Shown here in pieces: positions 1 through 8,234 of a DNA stretch of 49,002 nucleotides. The notes under the pieces are model-generated. The model was given only the letters and a program-made list of their open reading frames with translations. It had not been told where the DNA came from and made no database searches. The DNA is taken from the NCBI GenBank assembly GCA_964503685.1, contig CAZDAW010000014.1, positions 1 through 49,002 of the forward strand, written 5' to 3'. A program made the translations under genes and the position numbers. Position 1 is the stretch's first letter. Each line of letters begins with the position of its first letter. This DNA is from CAZDAW01 sp964503685 (lineage in GTDB: Bacteria > Chloroflexota > Anaerolineae > Anaerolineales > Anaerolineaceae).

Positions 1-1
1 A

Positions 2-1276
2 TGGAATGACTGGCGCTGGCAACTAAGCCACCGCTTAAATACGGCCGAGGAAATTGGAAAAGTGTTACCCCTGACAGATAGCGAGCGACGTGCATTAACT
101 TCGAAGGGGCTGTTCAGGGTAGATATCACACCTTACTTTATTTCATTGATAGATCCTGATGATCCAAATGATCCAATCCGTAAACAAATCATACCGAGGG
201 ATTCAGAAATCGTGCCATTTACCGGCATGATGGAAGATTCCTTGTCAGAAGACCGTCACTCACCTGTACCGGGTCTGGTTCATCGGTATCCTGACCGAGT
301 GTTAATGTTAGTCACCACACAATGCGCATCTTATTGCCGTTACTGTACCCGTTCACGCATTGTGGGCGACCCATCAGCCAACTTTTCCAAAGCCGATTTT
401 GATTTGCAGATCGATTATATAAAACGGACGCCTCAGATACGTGATGTACTCCTCTCTGGCGGTGATCCATTAACTATGGCGCCAAAATTATTGGAAGAAC
501 TCCTTCAACGCCTACGTGAAATTCCACATGTCGAAATCGTCCGCATTGGTTCACGGGTCCCTGTATTCATGCCAATGCGAGTGACGCAAGAATTAACCGA
601 CATGTTACAAAAATATCACCCTCTCTGGTTTAATATTCACGTCAATCATCCAAATGAAATTTCGCTTGAACTGGCTGAAGCCTGTGACAAACTAACCAGA
701 GCAGGTATTCCTCTCGGCAATCAATCTGTATTGTTGGCAGGAGTCAACGATTGCGTCCATATTCAACGTGAACTTGTTCACGATTTGGTTCGCATTAGAG
801 TCCGCCCATATTACCTCTATCAATGTGATCTCGTTGAAGGCGCTGGACATTTTCGTACGCCAGTTGCCAAAGGAATTGAAATATTGGAAGGATTACGCGG
901 GCATACTTCCGGATTTGCAGTTCCGACCTATGTAATCGATGCGCCAGGCGGGGGCGGAAAGATTCCTCTGGCTCCAAATTACCAAATTAGCATGTCCGAT
1001 CACAAAATCATTTTGCGTAATTTCGAAGGCTATATTACGACTTACGAAGAACCTCTCGATTATAAGCCTTGCAATCCTGAAGAATGTAAAACATGTGCCC
1101 ATAAACGACCGGAACCTGGGCAGAGCGGAATCACTGGATTATTAGAAGGAGAAAGGATGTTCATCAAACCGGAAGGCTTTGATAACATCCACGACAGAAG
1201 CGGAATCCAGCATCGTCTAAAAAATGACACGGATAAATGGAAACCGCTTGGGATTGGTTCAGGAGAAGAATCCTGA
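2..1276 (+). CDS. kamA: Lysine 2,3-aminomutase-type radical SAM enzyme (5' truncated by window edge)
   Basis: This PLP- and SAM-dependent enzyme would interconvert L-lysine and beta-lysine. The reading frame is open from base 2 and encodes a typical KamA N-terminus (WNDWRWQLSHRL), so the GTG at 62 is not the start and the real start lies upstream of the window. The radical SAM cluster motif CASYCRYC is near bases 325-350. The PLP-lysine motif DAPGGGGK is near 940-960. By memory alignment with the clostridial enzyme, both aspartates that hold the lysine epsilon-amino group are present (one in CDL, one in DAPGGGGK), as are the zinc cysteines (NDC and a C-terminal CNPEECKTC). This favours lysine over glutamate as substrate and the full aminomutase over the shorter EpmB. 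The beta-lysine could serve lysine fermentation or osmolyte synthesis; no acetyltransferase gene is visible to decide. The stop is followed closely by an aldo/keto reductase on the same strand. Confidence 0.9.
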   Translation, partial: WNDWRWQLSHRLNTAEEIGKVLPLTDSERRALTSKGLFRVDITPYFISLIDPDDPNDPIRKQIIPRDSEIVPFTGMMEDSLSEDRHSPVPGLVHRYPDRVLMLVTTQCASYCRYCTRSRIVGDPSANFSKADFDLQIDYIKRTPQIRDVLLSGGDPLTMAPKLLEELLQRLREIPHVEIVRIGSRVPVFMPMRVTQELTDMLQKYHPLWFNIHVNHPNEISLELAEACDKLTRAGIPLGNQSVLLAGVNDCVHIQRELVHDLVRIRVRPYYLYQCDLVEGAGHFRTPVAKGIEILEGLRGHTSGFAVPTYVIDAPGGGGKIPLAPNYQISMSDHKIILRNFEGYITTYEEPLDYKPCNPEECKTCAHKRPEPGQSGITGLLEGERMFIKPEGFDNIHDRSGIQHRLKNDTDKWKPLGIGSGEES

Positions 1277-1296
1277 AAGAAAGATCGGGGTCGATT

Positions 1297-2256
1297 ATGC
1301 ACTATCGTCGTCTGGGCCACTCAGGCCTGAAAGTCAGTGAAATTTCCCTGGGCGCCTGGGTCACCTTTGGCAGTCAAATTTCAGATGACACAGCCGAGCA
1401 TTTAATCCAGACTGCTTACGAACAGGGAGTCAACTTTTTTGATAATGCGGATATCTATGCAAATGGTCGGGCAGAAGAGGTTATGGGAAATGCAATCCGT
1501 GATCTGCCCCGCGAAACTCTGGTGATTTCCAGTAAGGTTTTTTGGCCAACAATGCCTGGACCAAATGGGCGCGGACTTTCCCGGAAACACATCATGGAAT
1601 CTATCCATGCTTCCCTTCGCCGTTTGGGAACGGATTACCTCGATCTTTATTATTGTCATCGTTTCGATCCCGATACACCTCTCGAAGAAGTAATCAGAGC
1701 AATGGATGATCTGATTCACCAGGGAAAAATTTTATATTGGGGGACTTCTGAGTGGAAAGCGCATCAGATCATTGCTGCATGGGGAACAGCACGCGAATTT
1801 CGCTTAACCCCGCCAACAATGGAACAACCCCAATATAACATGTTTCATCGCGAACCACTTGAGGCTGACTTGTTTCCGTTATGCAAAGAATATGGACTCG
1901 GACTGACAACCTGGAGTCCATTGCATTTCGGCATATTAACTGGAAAATACAACGATGGTATTCCGGCAAATAGCCGCGCATCCACGCAGGATATGGCCTG
2001 GATTCGCGATGAAATCACACCAGAACGCGTTGCAATTGTTCGCCGATTGAGTGAAATCGCCAGAGAGCTTGATATCACAACAGCCCAAATGGCAATTGCC
2101 TGGATTTTATGCCGGAAAGAAGTCAGTTCCGTAATCACTGGAGCTACTCGTTTGGAGCAACTTGAAGAAAATCTTAAGGCCGCTGAAGCCATTGAGAAAC
2201 TGACGCCGGCTGTTTTAGATCAGATAGAGAAAATTTTATCAAGCGCTCCAGAGTAA
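1297..2256 (+). CDS. Aldo/keto reductase (AKR6 / Kv-beta-like)
   Basis: A 319-residue NADPH-dependent oxidoreductase with a TIM-barrel fold. The AKR catalytic tetrad can be read: Asp and Tyr in FDNADIYANG, Lys in VISSKVFWP and His in YYCHRFDPDTPLEE. The WGTSEW segment and the C-terminal cofactor region (SSVITGATRLEQLEENL) fit the Kv-channel beta-subunit/YghZ branch. I place the start at ATG 1297, where the family's usual N-terminus (MHYRRLGHSGLKVSEISLG) begins; an in-frame ATG at 1237 would overlap kamA by 40 bases and adds no recognisable sequence. The gene lies 20 bases after kamA, so co-transcription is likely. The physiological substrate cannot be told from sequence. Confidence 0.9.
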   Translation: MHYRRLGHSGLKVSEISLGAWVTFGSQISDDTAEHLIQTAYEQGVNFFDNADIYANGRAEEVMGNAIRDLPRETLVISSKVFWPTMPGPNGRGLSRKHIMESIHASLRRLGTDYLDLYYCHRFDPDTPLEEVIRAMDDLIHQGKILYWGTSEWKAHQIIAAWGTAREFRLTPPTMEQPQYNMFHREPLEADLFPLCKEYGLGLTTWSPLHFGILTGKYNDGIPANSRASTQDMAWIRDEITPERVAIVRRLSEIARELDITTAQMAIAWILCRKEVSSVITGATRLEQLEENLKAAEAIEKLTPAVLDQIEKILSSAPE

Positions 2257-2261
2257 CAAAA

Positions 2262-2302
2262 AAATTGCATGGAGCAATTCAAGTATTTACTCCATGCAAT
2301 TT
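2262..2302. terminator. Bidirectional intrinsic terminator between aldo/keto reductase and pheT
   Basis: A 13-bp perfect inverted repeat (AAATTGCATGGAG / CTCCATGCAATTT) with a 15-nt loop lies between two converging genes. On the minus strand it is followed by a run of T, giving a good terminator for pheT. On the plus strand the T-run is short. Confidence 0.8.
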
Positions 2303-2351
2303 ATCAGAATTACAAACCCAAAAGGCGCCTTAATACAGTGAACTTTTAGTT

Positions 2352-4883
2352 TCAACTACGTAACATTGCACCCAAATCTTGTTCAAGTCGCCGAATAATA
2401 CGTTGACGGATCTGAGCTGCCTCCTGATCAGTCAAAGTTCGATCAGGCGCCTGGTAAGTTAAGCTGTATGCCATACTCTTTTTACCAGAACCAATTTGTT
2501 CACTACGAAAAATATCAAATAGCCGAATATCTGTAAGCAATTTTCCACCCGCCTGCCGAATCGTCTGCTCTATCCTGGCTGCAGGTAAATTCTCGTCAAC
2601 AATGATGGCTATATCTTCCAGTACCGGCGGAAAACTCGGGACCAGTTTCAGTTCAAATCGTTCAGGAATTTTCTGTAAAACCAAATCCAGATCAAACTCC
2701 GCAGCCAGAACAGGAGCTTCACCAAAATCATAGTTCTTTTTCACTAATGGATGAAGTTCACCAAAATATCCCAAAACGTTATCGTCTTTCTTAACCTGTG
2801 CACACTTTCCTGGATGATAAGACGGCATGACAACACTTTCATAGCAAACGTCCTGGATGTGTAATCCGTCCAATAACGCTTCCACAACACCTTTGATATC
2901 ATAAAAATCTAGTAGCTGGTTATTCTTTATATCCCAGGAAGAAGCAGAGCGCTTCCCCGTCATAACAATTACCAGACGAGTCGGCTCAGCCGGCAATAAA
3001 TCATTATCTTGAGGTAAATAAACTTGCCCAATCTCGAATAATGCCAGGCGCTCGTTTAAGCGAATATTTCTTTCAACCACCTCCAGAACCGATGCAAGCA
3101 CACTGTGGCGCATAACACTACGTTCAGGTGAAATGGGGTTTTGCAATCGCACGTATGGAATCTGTGCTTGTGGCATATTCCCGGGATAAATTCGCGCCTC
3201 ACGCTCCGGCATGGTTAGCCGGTAATTGATAACTTCCTGCAAACCAAGCGCCACACATAGATCTCTTGTTTTTTCCTCACCTTCCAACGATGGGTTTCGC
3301 CGTTGCGGCGGTAGAGTATCTGACAAGAGGGCCTCCGGAATTTTATCGTAGCCATAAATCCGAGCAACTTCTTCCAGAATATCTGCTTTACCCACCACGC
3401 CTTTACCAATATCCAGACGGTGATCTGGAGCCTGAACCAATATCTTTTCACCTTTTTGTTCACATATAAATTCCAATCGACTCAGGATATCGGTGATTTC
3501 ACAAGCAGACAGGGTGATTCCCAATAAACGCTCTACATCTTTCGAAGAAATTTCCACAACAGATTTCTCGACCGGCAATGGGTAATTATCAACAAGACCT
3601 GGCTCAATTTTACCGCCGCCCCAGGCTTCCATACATTCCAAGCAACGCCGGACGCCCAATTCAGCCATAGCAGGATGAATACCACGCGCGAAGCGATAAG
3701 CCGCTTCAGATTGCATTTTTTGCGCCATAACCGTCTTTCGAATGTTAATGAAATTCCAGGTGGCTCCTTCAAGAAGAATATTTCGGGTTTTATCAGTAAT
3801 TTCCGACTCTTCACCGCCCATAACTCCAGCTATTGAAAGAGCGCCAACCGTATCACAAACCAAGACTGTAAAAGGGTCAAGTGGCCGATCAACACCATCC
3901 AGTGTCATCAACCGCTCGCCAGGGTGAGCAGTCCGTGTGATAATTTTCGGCGTTTTTCCACTCGCTCTTTTAACCAGCACGTCATAGTCAAATGCATGCA
4001 AAGGCTGCCCAACTTCCAGCATAATGTAGTTAGTCGCATCAACGATGTTACTGATTGGACGCATACCTGCCAGACGCAACCGATATTGAATCTTGAACGG
4101 GCTGGGCATGATCTGAACGTCACGAATCATGCCCAATACAAATCGCGGATTTAATTCCGGATTTTGTATCTCAATCGAGATTTTATCCTGAAGGGTATTA
4201 CGATCAAATGTCAGAGTCGATGCGGGCACATGCAACTTCTTACCAGTTGCAGCGGCAATTTCGCGCGCCACACCAACAATGCAAGCATTGCGAATCATAT
4301 TGGGGAGAATGGATATCTCATAGACTGCATCGCCGATAACTTCCACCAATGGCGCACCAGTTGGCGCATCGTCGCCAAGAAACATAATCCCTTCGTGTTC
4401 TTCGGAGATGCCCAACTCTTTCTCCGAACATATCATGGAATATGATTCGACCCCACGAATTTTTGCGCGCTTCAATGTAGTTAAAACCCGCCCGGGCTGG
4501 TGGCCATCGTATATCCGGGCCCCTTCTCGGGCGTAAGCCACTTTTAACGGTTTTTCCAGACGACCCTGACCCTTATACGGGTATAGATTCGGCGCGCCGG
4601 TTAGAACTGTATGCACTTGCTGCCCGTCGTCCAAAGTACACAAGACAAGGCGATCTGCATTCGGGTGAGGCAGCACTTCCTGAACAGCGCCAACAACAAT
4701 CTTATCAGGGTCCCAGGATAAACCTGTTATCTTAAATTCTTGTTTATCGCTAGCAGGCATCGGAAGGCCAATCACCTGGATCGAATCCACTTCCAACCCA
4801 ATCAGAGTCAGACAATGCGCCAACTCATCCACCGATAAATCGATATCAACAAAATCTTTTAACCAAGAGAGAGGTACTTTCAT
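2352..4883 (-). CDS. pheT: Phenylalanine--tRNA ligase beta subunit
   Basis: Beta subunit of the (alpha-beta)2 phenylalanyl-tRNA synthetase. It carries the editing site and the tRNA-anticodon-contacting domain. Domains in order: N-terminal MKVPLSWLKDFVDIDL; an EMAP/tRNA-binding OB fold around residues 45-160 (PHPNADRLVLCTLD, TGAPNL); the B3/4 editing domain (IRKTVMAQKMQSEAAYRFARG); B5; the synthetase-like core; and a C-terminal FDX-ACB domain (FPPVLEDIAIIVDE, ending QDLGAMLRS). The start is set at ATG 4883, giving about 843 residues, because the family begins at MKVPLSWL; an ATG five codons upstream is less likely. It follows pheS by about 40 bases and shares its T-box-controlled transcript. 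Confidence 0.95.
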   Translation of the reverse strand: MKVPLSWLKDFVDIDLSVDELAHCLTLIGLEVDSIQVIGLPMPASDKQEFKITGLSWDPDKIVVGAVQEVLPHPNADRLVLCTLDDGQQVHTVLTGAPNLYPYKGQGRLEKPLKVAYAREGARIYDGHQPGRVLTTLKRAKIRGVESYSMICSEKELGISEEHEGIMFLGDDAPTGAPLVEVIGDAVYEISILPNMIRNACIVGVAREIAAATGKKLHVPASTLTFDRNTLQDKISIEIQNPELNPRFVLGMIRDVQIMPSPFKIQYRLRLAGMRPISNIVDATNYIMLEVGQPLHAFDYDVLVKRASGKTPKIITRTAHPGERLMTLDGVDRPLDPFTVLVCDTVGALSIAGVMGGEESEITDKTRNILLEGATWNFINIRKTVMAQKMQSEAAYRFARGIHPAMAELGVRRCLECMEAWGGGKIEPGLVDNYPLPVEKSVVEISSKDVERLLGITLSACEITDILSRLEFICEQKGEKILVQAPDHRLDIGKGVVGKADILEEVARIYGYDKIPEALLSDTLPPQRRNPSLEGEEKTRDLCVALGLQEVINYRLTMPEREARIYPGNMPQAQIPYVRLQNPISPERSVMRHSVLASVLEVVERNIRLNERLALFEIGQVYLPQDNDLLPAEPTRLVIVMTGKRSASSWDIKNNQLLDFYDIKGVVEALLDGLHIQDVCYESVVMPSYHPGKCAQVKKDDNVLGYFGELHPLVKKNYDFGEAPVLAAEFDLDLVLQKIPERFELKLVPSFPPVLEDIAIIVDENLPAARIEQTIRQAGGKLLTDIRLFDIFRSEQIGSGKKSMAYSLTYQAPDRTLTDQEAAQIRQRIIRRLEQDLGAMLRS

Positions 4884-4924
4884 CTCAAAAATCTCCAATT
4901 CCTAATTTAAATAGCACCAGATGA

Positions 4925-5968
4925 TTAGAATTGTTCTAAGAACCGGATATCATTATTCCAGAAATAACGGATGTCATCAATACGATAGCGGAGCAGCGTC
5001 ATTCGTTCGGTGCCCATGCCAAAAGCAAACCCGGTATATTCTTCAGGATCATATCCACCATTTTGCAAAACAACAGGATGCACCATACCGCAACCACAAA
5101 TCTCCAACCACCCTGAACTTTTACATATTGAACATCCTTTTCCGCCGCAAACAAAACATTCCACATCCATTTCTGCGCTTGGCTCTGTGAAAGGAAAATA
5201 GGACGGTCTGAAACGCGTATGCACATCTTGGCCAAATAGTCGTCGGGCAAAACCAATCAAGGTGCCTTTTAAATTACTGAAGGTTACCCCTTTCCCAACC
5301 ATTATTCCCTCGACCTGGTTAAATTGAATTTCAGAACGCGCTGAGATCTGTTCATAACGATAACACATCCCTGGCAAAATAACTCGAATCGGCTCAGGAT
5401 AACGCTCCCGCATGACACGAATCTGTCCAGGTGAAGTATGTGTGCGTAAAAGTACACCTGGCGTTGTGGCATAGAATGTGTCCCACATATCACGCGCCGG
5501 GTGGTATGGAGGTATATTGAGTAACTCAAAATTATATTCGTCCGATTCAACATCTCTGGAACGATAGACCTGAAAACCCATCTCTCCAAAAATACGGTAC
5601 ACCTCCCGAAGGGTTTGATTTGCCAGGTGCACACGTCCTCTATAATTATGCCGCCCGGGCAAAGTAACATCCAAGTTCTCAGTCTGCAAAGAGCGTTCCA
5701 ATGCTTCTTGTTTAAGCGATTCAGCCTTTTCATTAAACTCTGTCTCTAGCGCTTGCTTAACCAGGTTTGCCTGTTGGCCTACAACAGGTCTGATATCCTT
5801 GGAAAATTGCCCCAATTGAGTAAATACCGACATAATTGCTGAATTACGCCCTAAATGAGTAATCTTCCATTGCTGCAATTCGGCCTCATTTTTTATTGAT
5901 TTCAGATCAAGTAAACCCTTTTCGCGTATCCGTACCAGTTTTTCAAGATGGTCTGATTGCTCTGACAT
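4925..5968 (-). CDS. pheS: Phenylalanine--tRNA ligase alpha subunit
   Basis: Catalytic alpha subunit of PheRS (347 residues) that activates phenylalanine and charges tRNA-Phe. It has an N-terminal coiled-coil region (residues about 1-90) and then a class II aminoacylation core: motif 2-like region HTSPGQIRVM...CYRYEQISARSEIQFNQVEG, then FRPSYFPFTEPSAEMDVEC, and motif 3 GFAFGMGTERMTLLRY. The start is ATG 5968, preceded at proper spacing by AAGGAGA; a TTG six codons upstream would overlap this ribosome site. A cysteine cluster (CFVCGGKGCSICKSSGWLEICGCG, split across residues about 268-291) is typical of many bacterial PheS and may bind zinc. First gene of the pheST operon behind the T-box. Confidence 0.96.
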   Translation of the reverse strand: MSEQSDHLEKLVRIREKGLLDLKSIKNEAELQQWKITHLGRNSAIMSVFTQLGQFSKDIRPVVGQQANLVKQALETEFNEKAESLKQEALERSLQTENLDVTLPGRHNYRGRVHLANQTLREVYRIFGEMGFQVYRSRDVESDEYNFELLNIPPYHPARDMWDTFYATTPGVLLRTHTSPGQIRVMRERYPEPIRVILPGMCYRYEQISARSEIQFNQVEGIMVGKGVTFSNLKGTLIGFARRLFGQDVHTRFRPSYFPFTEPSAEMDVECFVCGGKGCSICKSSGWLEICGCGMVHPVVLQNGGYDPEEYTGFAFGMGTERMTLLRYRIDDIRYFWNNDIRFLEQF

Positions 5969-6023
5969 GATCTTTCTCCTTATCAAAACTTTTAAAATTT
6001 AAGGCGCCCGCGATTTTTAAAAT

Positions 6024-6340
6024 AAAAACCCCGTCCCTTCCAAGGGACGGGGGATAAATGCCCCGCGGTACCACCCTTGTTGATGTTGCCAGGCAACATC
6101 CGCTTCTGTACCAACAATCATCTCACAGTAGAAACCGCGATTCCGATGATTGGCCTCCCATATAACGTTAGGACTACGGCTCAAACTACTGACAAAACGC
6201 GTTCCCTTGAGCAGCTCGAGAGTGAACTTCAGTCTGGCCTAACCTGGCCGGGGTTTCAGTCTAAGCCCCGGCTTCCCTGGAGGTATAACCCGACCTACTT
6301 TTCTCTGTCATCGCTATTATCAAGCAGGTTAGATATATTA
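6024..6340 (-). promoter_or_regulatory. T-box leader (tRNA-Phe sensing) of pheST
   Basis: On the minus strand the leader holds the canonical T-box sequence AAGGGTGGTACCGCGGGGC (6060-6078), which pairs with the tRNA acceptor end, followed directly by a G+C-rich terminator (6029-6052) and a T-run. Upstream lie the stem I features: an AGAGAAAAGTAGG stretch near the 5' end and a candidate specifier in GAAGTTCACT, where UUC (6224-6226) is a phenylalanine codon followed by the usual purine. Uncharged tRNA-Phe would stabilise the antiterminator and turn on pheS-pheT. The specifier assignment rests on sequence context; I did not fold stem I in full. Confidence 0.9.
6029..6052 (-). terminator. T-box attenuator terminator
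   Basis: Perfect inverted repeat CCCCGTCCCTT / AAGGGACGGGG with a two-base loop, followed on the minus strand by TTTTTATTTT. Its 5' strand competes with the T-box antiterminator just upstream. Confidence 0.9.
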
Positions 6341-6346
6341 TACGTT

Positions 6347-6374
6347 ATTATCTGTTAAAATTGCGAACTGTCAA
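6347..6374 (-). promoter_or_regulatory. Sigma70-type promoter of the pheST T-box transcript
   Basis: Minus strand TTGACA (6369-6374), 16-nt spacer, GATAAT (6347-6352), placing the start near 6340 just before T-box stem I. A TATAAT at 6337-6342 is an alternative -10 but lacks a -35 box. Confidence 0.7.
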
Positions 6375-6394
6375 GAGATTTAATCGTACCAATT

Positions 6395-8155
6395 TCATGG
6401 GATTAATGTAATCGTAGGACCTGGCGTTGCCGTTTTCGTGGGCGTTTTGGTCGAGGTAGCCTTTGGCATCATCAAACGTGTTCTCGCTTGAGACGCCCAA
6501 TCAGCAGGCACAACATCTTCAGGTAAGGCCAGCAAATTCTTCCAATCCTTAATAGCCAAATCGCTTTTACCCAACCCATCGAGAGATTGGGCTTCATAGT
6601 AATAATACGTCGCCAAATCAAGATCCGTTTTTGCTAATCCGCGACTACCGGCTATTTCCATATAAGCATTCCCATATTTTTCAGTGGCTAAATAAACACG
6701 GCCGAGGCCAACTTTTGCTTGAAAGGACTTGGAATTTAATTTAACCGCCATAGACAGATCATCCAACGCCAGAACATTTTCGCCAAGATCGAGATAGATC
6801 AAGCCTCGATATAAAAAAGGTTCATATTGAGTACGGTCTAATTTAATAGCTTTGCTAAATGCGTCAACCGCCGCAGCATTTTCCTTGTTTGCCATATAAG
6901 CCATCCCCAGAAGTATAAGCGCTTCTTTATCGTCTGCATTAAACATTGTATATATCTGGAGCGCCTCAACCGCCTCACCAATCCGGTCGCTAGCTTGATA
7001 AGCTTTCGCCAATAACATATATGTTGGTACAATCGTCTGATCAAGTTGGTTTGATTTTTGAGCGTTCGCAAGCGCCTCTGCAATATTCCCCATTGCCAAG
7101 TAAGCTTGTGCTCGATAAAGATACACCAACGGGGATTCTGGCAATTTACTCTCAGCTCGCTCAAGTTCAGACAAGGCGTTTTCTGGCTTGGATATCAATA
7201 TGTAATAATTGGCCTTCTCAAGATATGCCTCACCCATTTCTGGGTCAAGTAATATCGCCTGTTTGAGATCTCTCTCAGCTTCAGGATAATAATTCTGTGC
7301 AATACGAACTCTCGCTCTTCCCAAAAAGGCAGGGGCAAACTTATCATTAATTTTGAGCGCCTGTTGATAAGCATCGATTGCTTGAGGATAAAACGCTTTA
7401 TATCTGTAAGCCTCGCCAATGTAATATAAGGCATCAACTGCATCTTTGTTTTCTCTGAGAACTTGTTCCATGTATTCAATTGCATCGTCCCATTTTCCAG
7501 TCGTAAGAGCACGAATACCAGAACGGTAGGATTCACTTTTGGGATGTGGTGTATTTATATACAAAGGCGTTGGGGTATATTTGATACCCAGTAATATATC
7601 CAGAGGTGTTGGCGTAATCATATCAACAGGTGTGCCTGAACCAGATTGTATTTTATCGGTAAAAGAAGGGGTTGATGTCCTCGTTCTAAAAATCCTTTGA
7701 GTCGGCGAGGGTGAATTAAAAATCTTGAACGGTACTCCAGTGATCCCTGAAAAGACAAGCAGTAAGACGGCTATTGTTAAAACTGTCGCAAGAGCAAACT
7801 TTGGAATCGGATTAGACAAAGTTCCATTCGTAGTTGGAGGTGCAAGACCTTCAAGTTGAACTTCCCATTCCCTTTTTTGCACACCAATAACTTTACCTTG
7901 CATTTCGTCTGGTGATAATGCATCCATCATTATTAACCCACGCTTTGCAGCCACATTATCCGGATCGAGTCGTAAGACCATTTGCAAGCAATATATACGC
8001 TCTTTAGGCGTACTGACCGCTGCACTCATATAAAGCCAATATTTAGGCTCATCGTGGTTTATTTTCAATAATTGGGTAAACAAATCGCGCGCCCGCTCTT
8101 CTTGCCCGTCGCGTATGGCTTGTACAGCCTCTTTGAACATGCTATCTTCAGACAT
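6395..8155 (-). CDS. TPR-repeat membrane protein with Thr/Pro linker
   Basis: 586 residues. Residues 1-100 contain TPR-like helices (EAVQAIRDGQEERARDLFTQLL). A single membrane segment follows at about 119-141 (FALATVLTIAVLLLVFSGITG), then a Ser/Thr/Pro-rich linker (about 147-205). At least eight TPR units follow to about residue 560 (for example AIDAYQQALKINDKFAPAFLGRA split over consecutive helices), and the tail is again Thr/Pro-rich. The predicted arrangement is a cytoplasmic N-terminal TPR part and a long external TPR superhelix, suited to holding a protein complex at the membrane. No enzymatic motif is seen. The start ATG 8155 lacks a Shine-Dalgarno site and lies 6 nt after a -10 box, so the mRNA may be leaderless. 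It is divergent from the LysM lipoprotein gene at 8235. The partner is unknown. Confidence 0.85.
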   Translation of the reverse strand: MSEDSMFKEAVQAIRDGQEERARDLFTQLLKINHDEPKYWLYMSAAVSTPKERIYCLQMVLRLDPDNVAAKRGLIMMDALSPDEMQGKVIGVQKREWEVQLEGLAPPTTNGTLSNPIPKFALATVLTIAVLLLVFSGITGVPFKIFNSPSPTQRIFRTRTSTPSFTDKIQSGSGTPVDMITPTPLDILLGIKYTPTPLYINTPHPKSESYRSGIRALTTGKWDDAIEYMEQVLRENKDAVDALYYIGEAYRYKAFYPQAIDAYQQALKINDKFAPAFLGRARVRIAQNYYPEAERDLKQAILLDPEMGEAYLEKANYYILISKPENALSELERAESKLPESPLVYLYRAQAYLAMGNIAEALANAQKSNQLDQTIVPTYMLLAKAYQASDRIGEAVEALQIYTMFNADDKEALILLGMAYMANKENAAAVDAFSKAIKLDRTQYEPFLYRGLIYLDLGENVLALDDLSMAVKLNSKSFQAKVGLGRVYLATEKYGNAYMEIAGSRGLAKTDLDLATYYYYEAQSLDGLGKSDLAIKDWKNLLALPEDVVPADWASQARTRLMMPKATSTKTPTKTATPGPTITLIP

Positions 8156-8161
8156 ATTTTC

Positions 8162-8190
8162 AGTTTAGCATACCCTTGTTTCATCAGCAA
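8162..8190 (-). promoter_or_regulatory. Promoter of the TPR protein gene (leaderless)
   Basis: Minus strand TTGCTG (8185-8190), 17-nt spacer, TGC-TAAACT with the -10 at 8162-8167. Only 6 nt separate the -10 from the start codon, so transcription probably begins at or within a base of the ATG. Confidence 0.6.
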
Positions 8191-8219
8191 GCTGTGCATG
8201 GATTAAAAATTTCTCATGC

Positions 8220-8228
8220 TGGTATAAT
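8220..8228 (+). promoter_or_regulatory. Extended -10 promoter of the LysM lipoprotein gene (leaderless)
   Basis: TGG-TATAAT ends 6 nt before the ATG at 8235. There is no Shine-Dalgarno sequence, and no good -35 is needed for an extended -10. Confidence 0.6.
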
Positions 8229-8234
8229 CATCTC

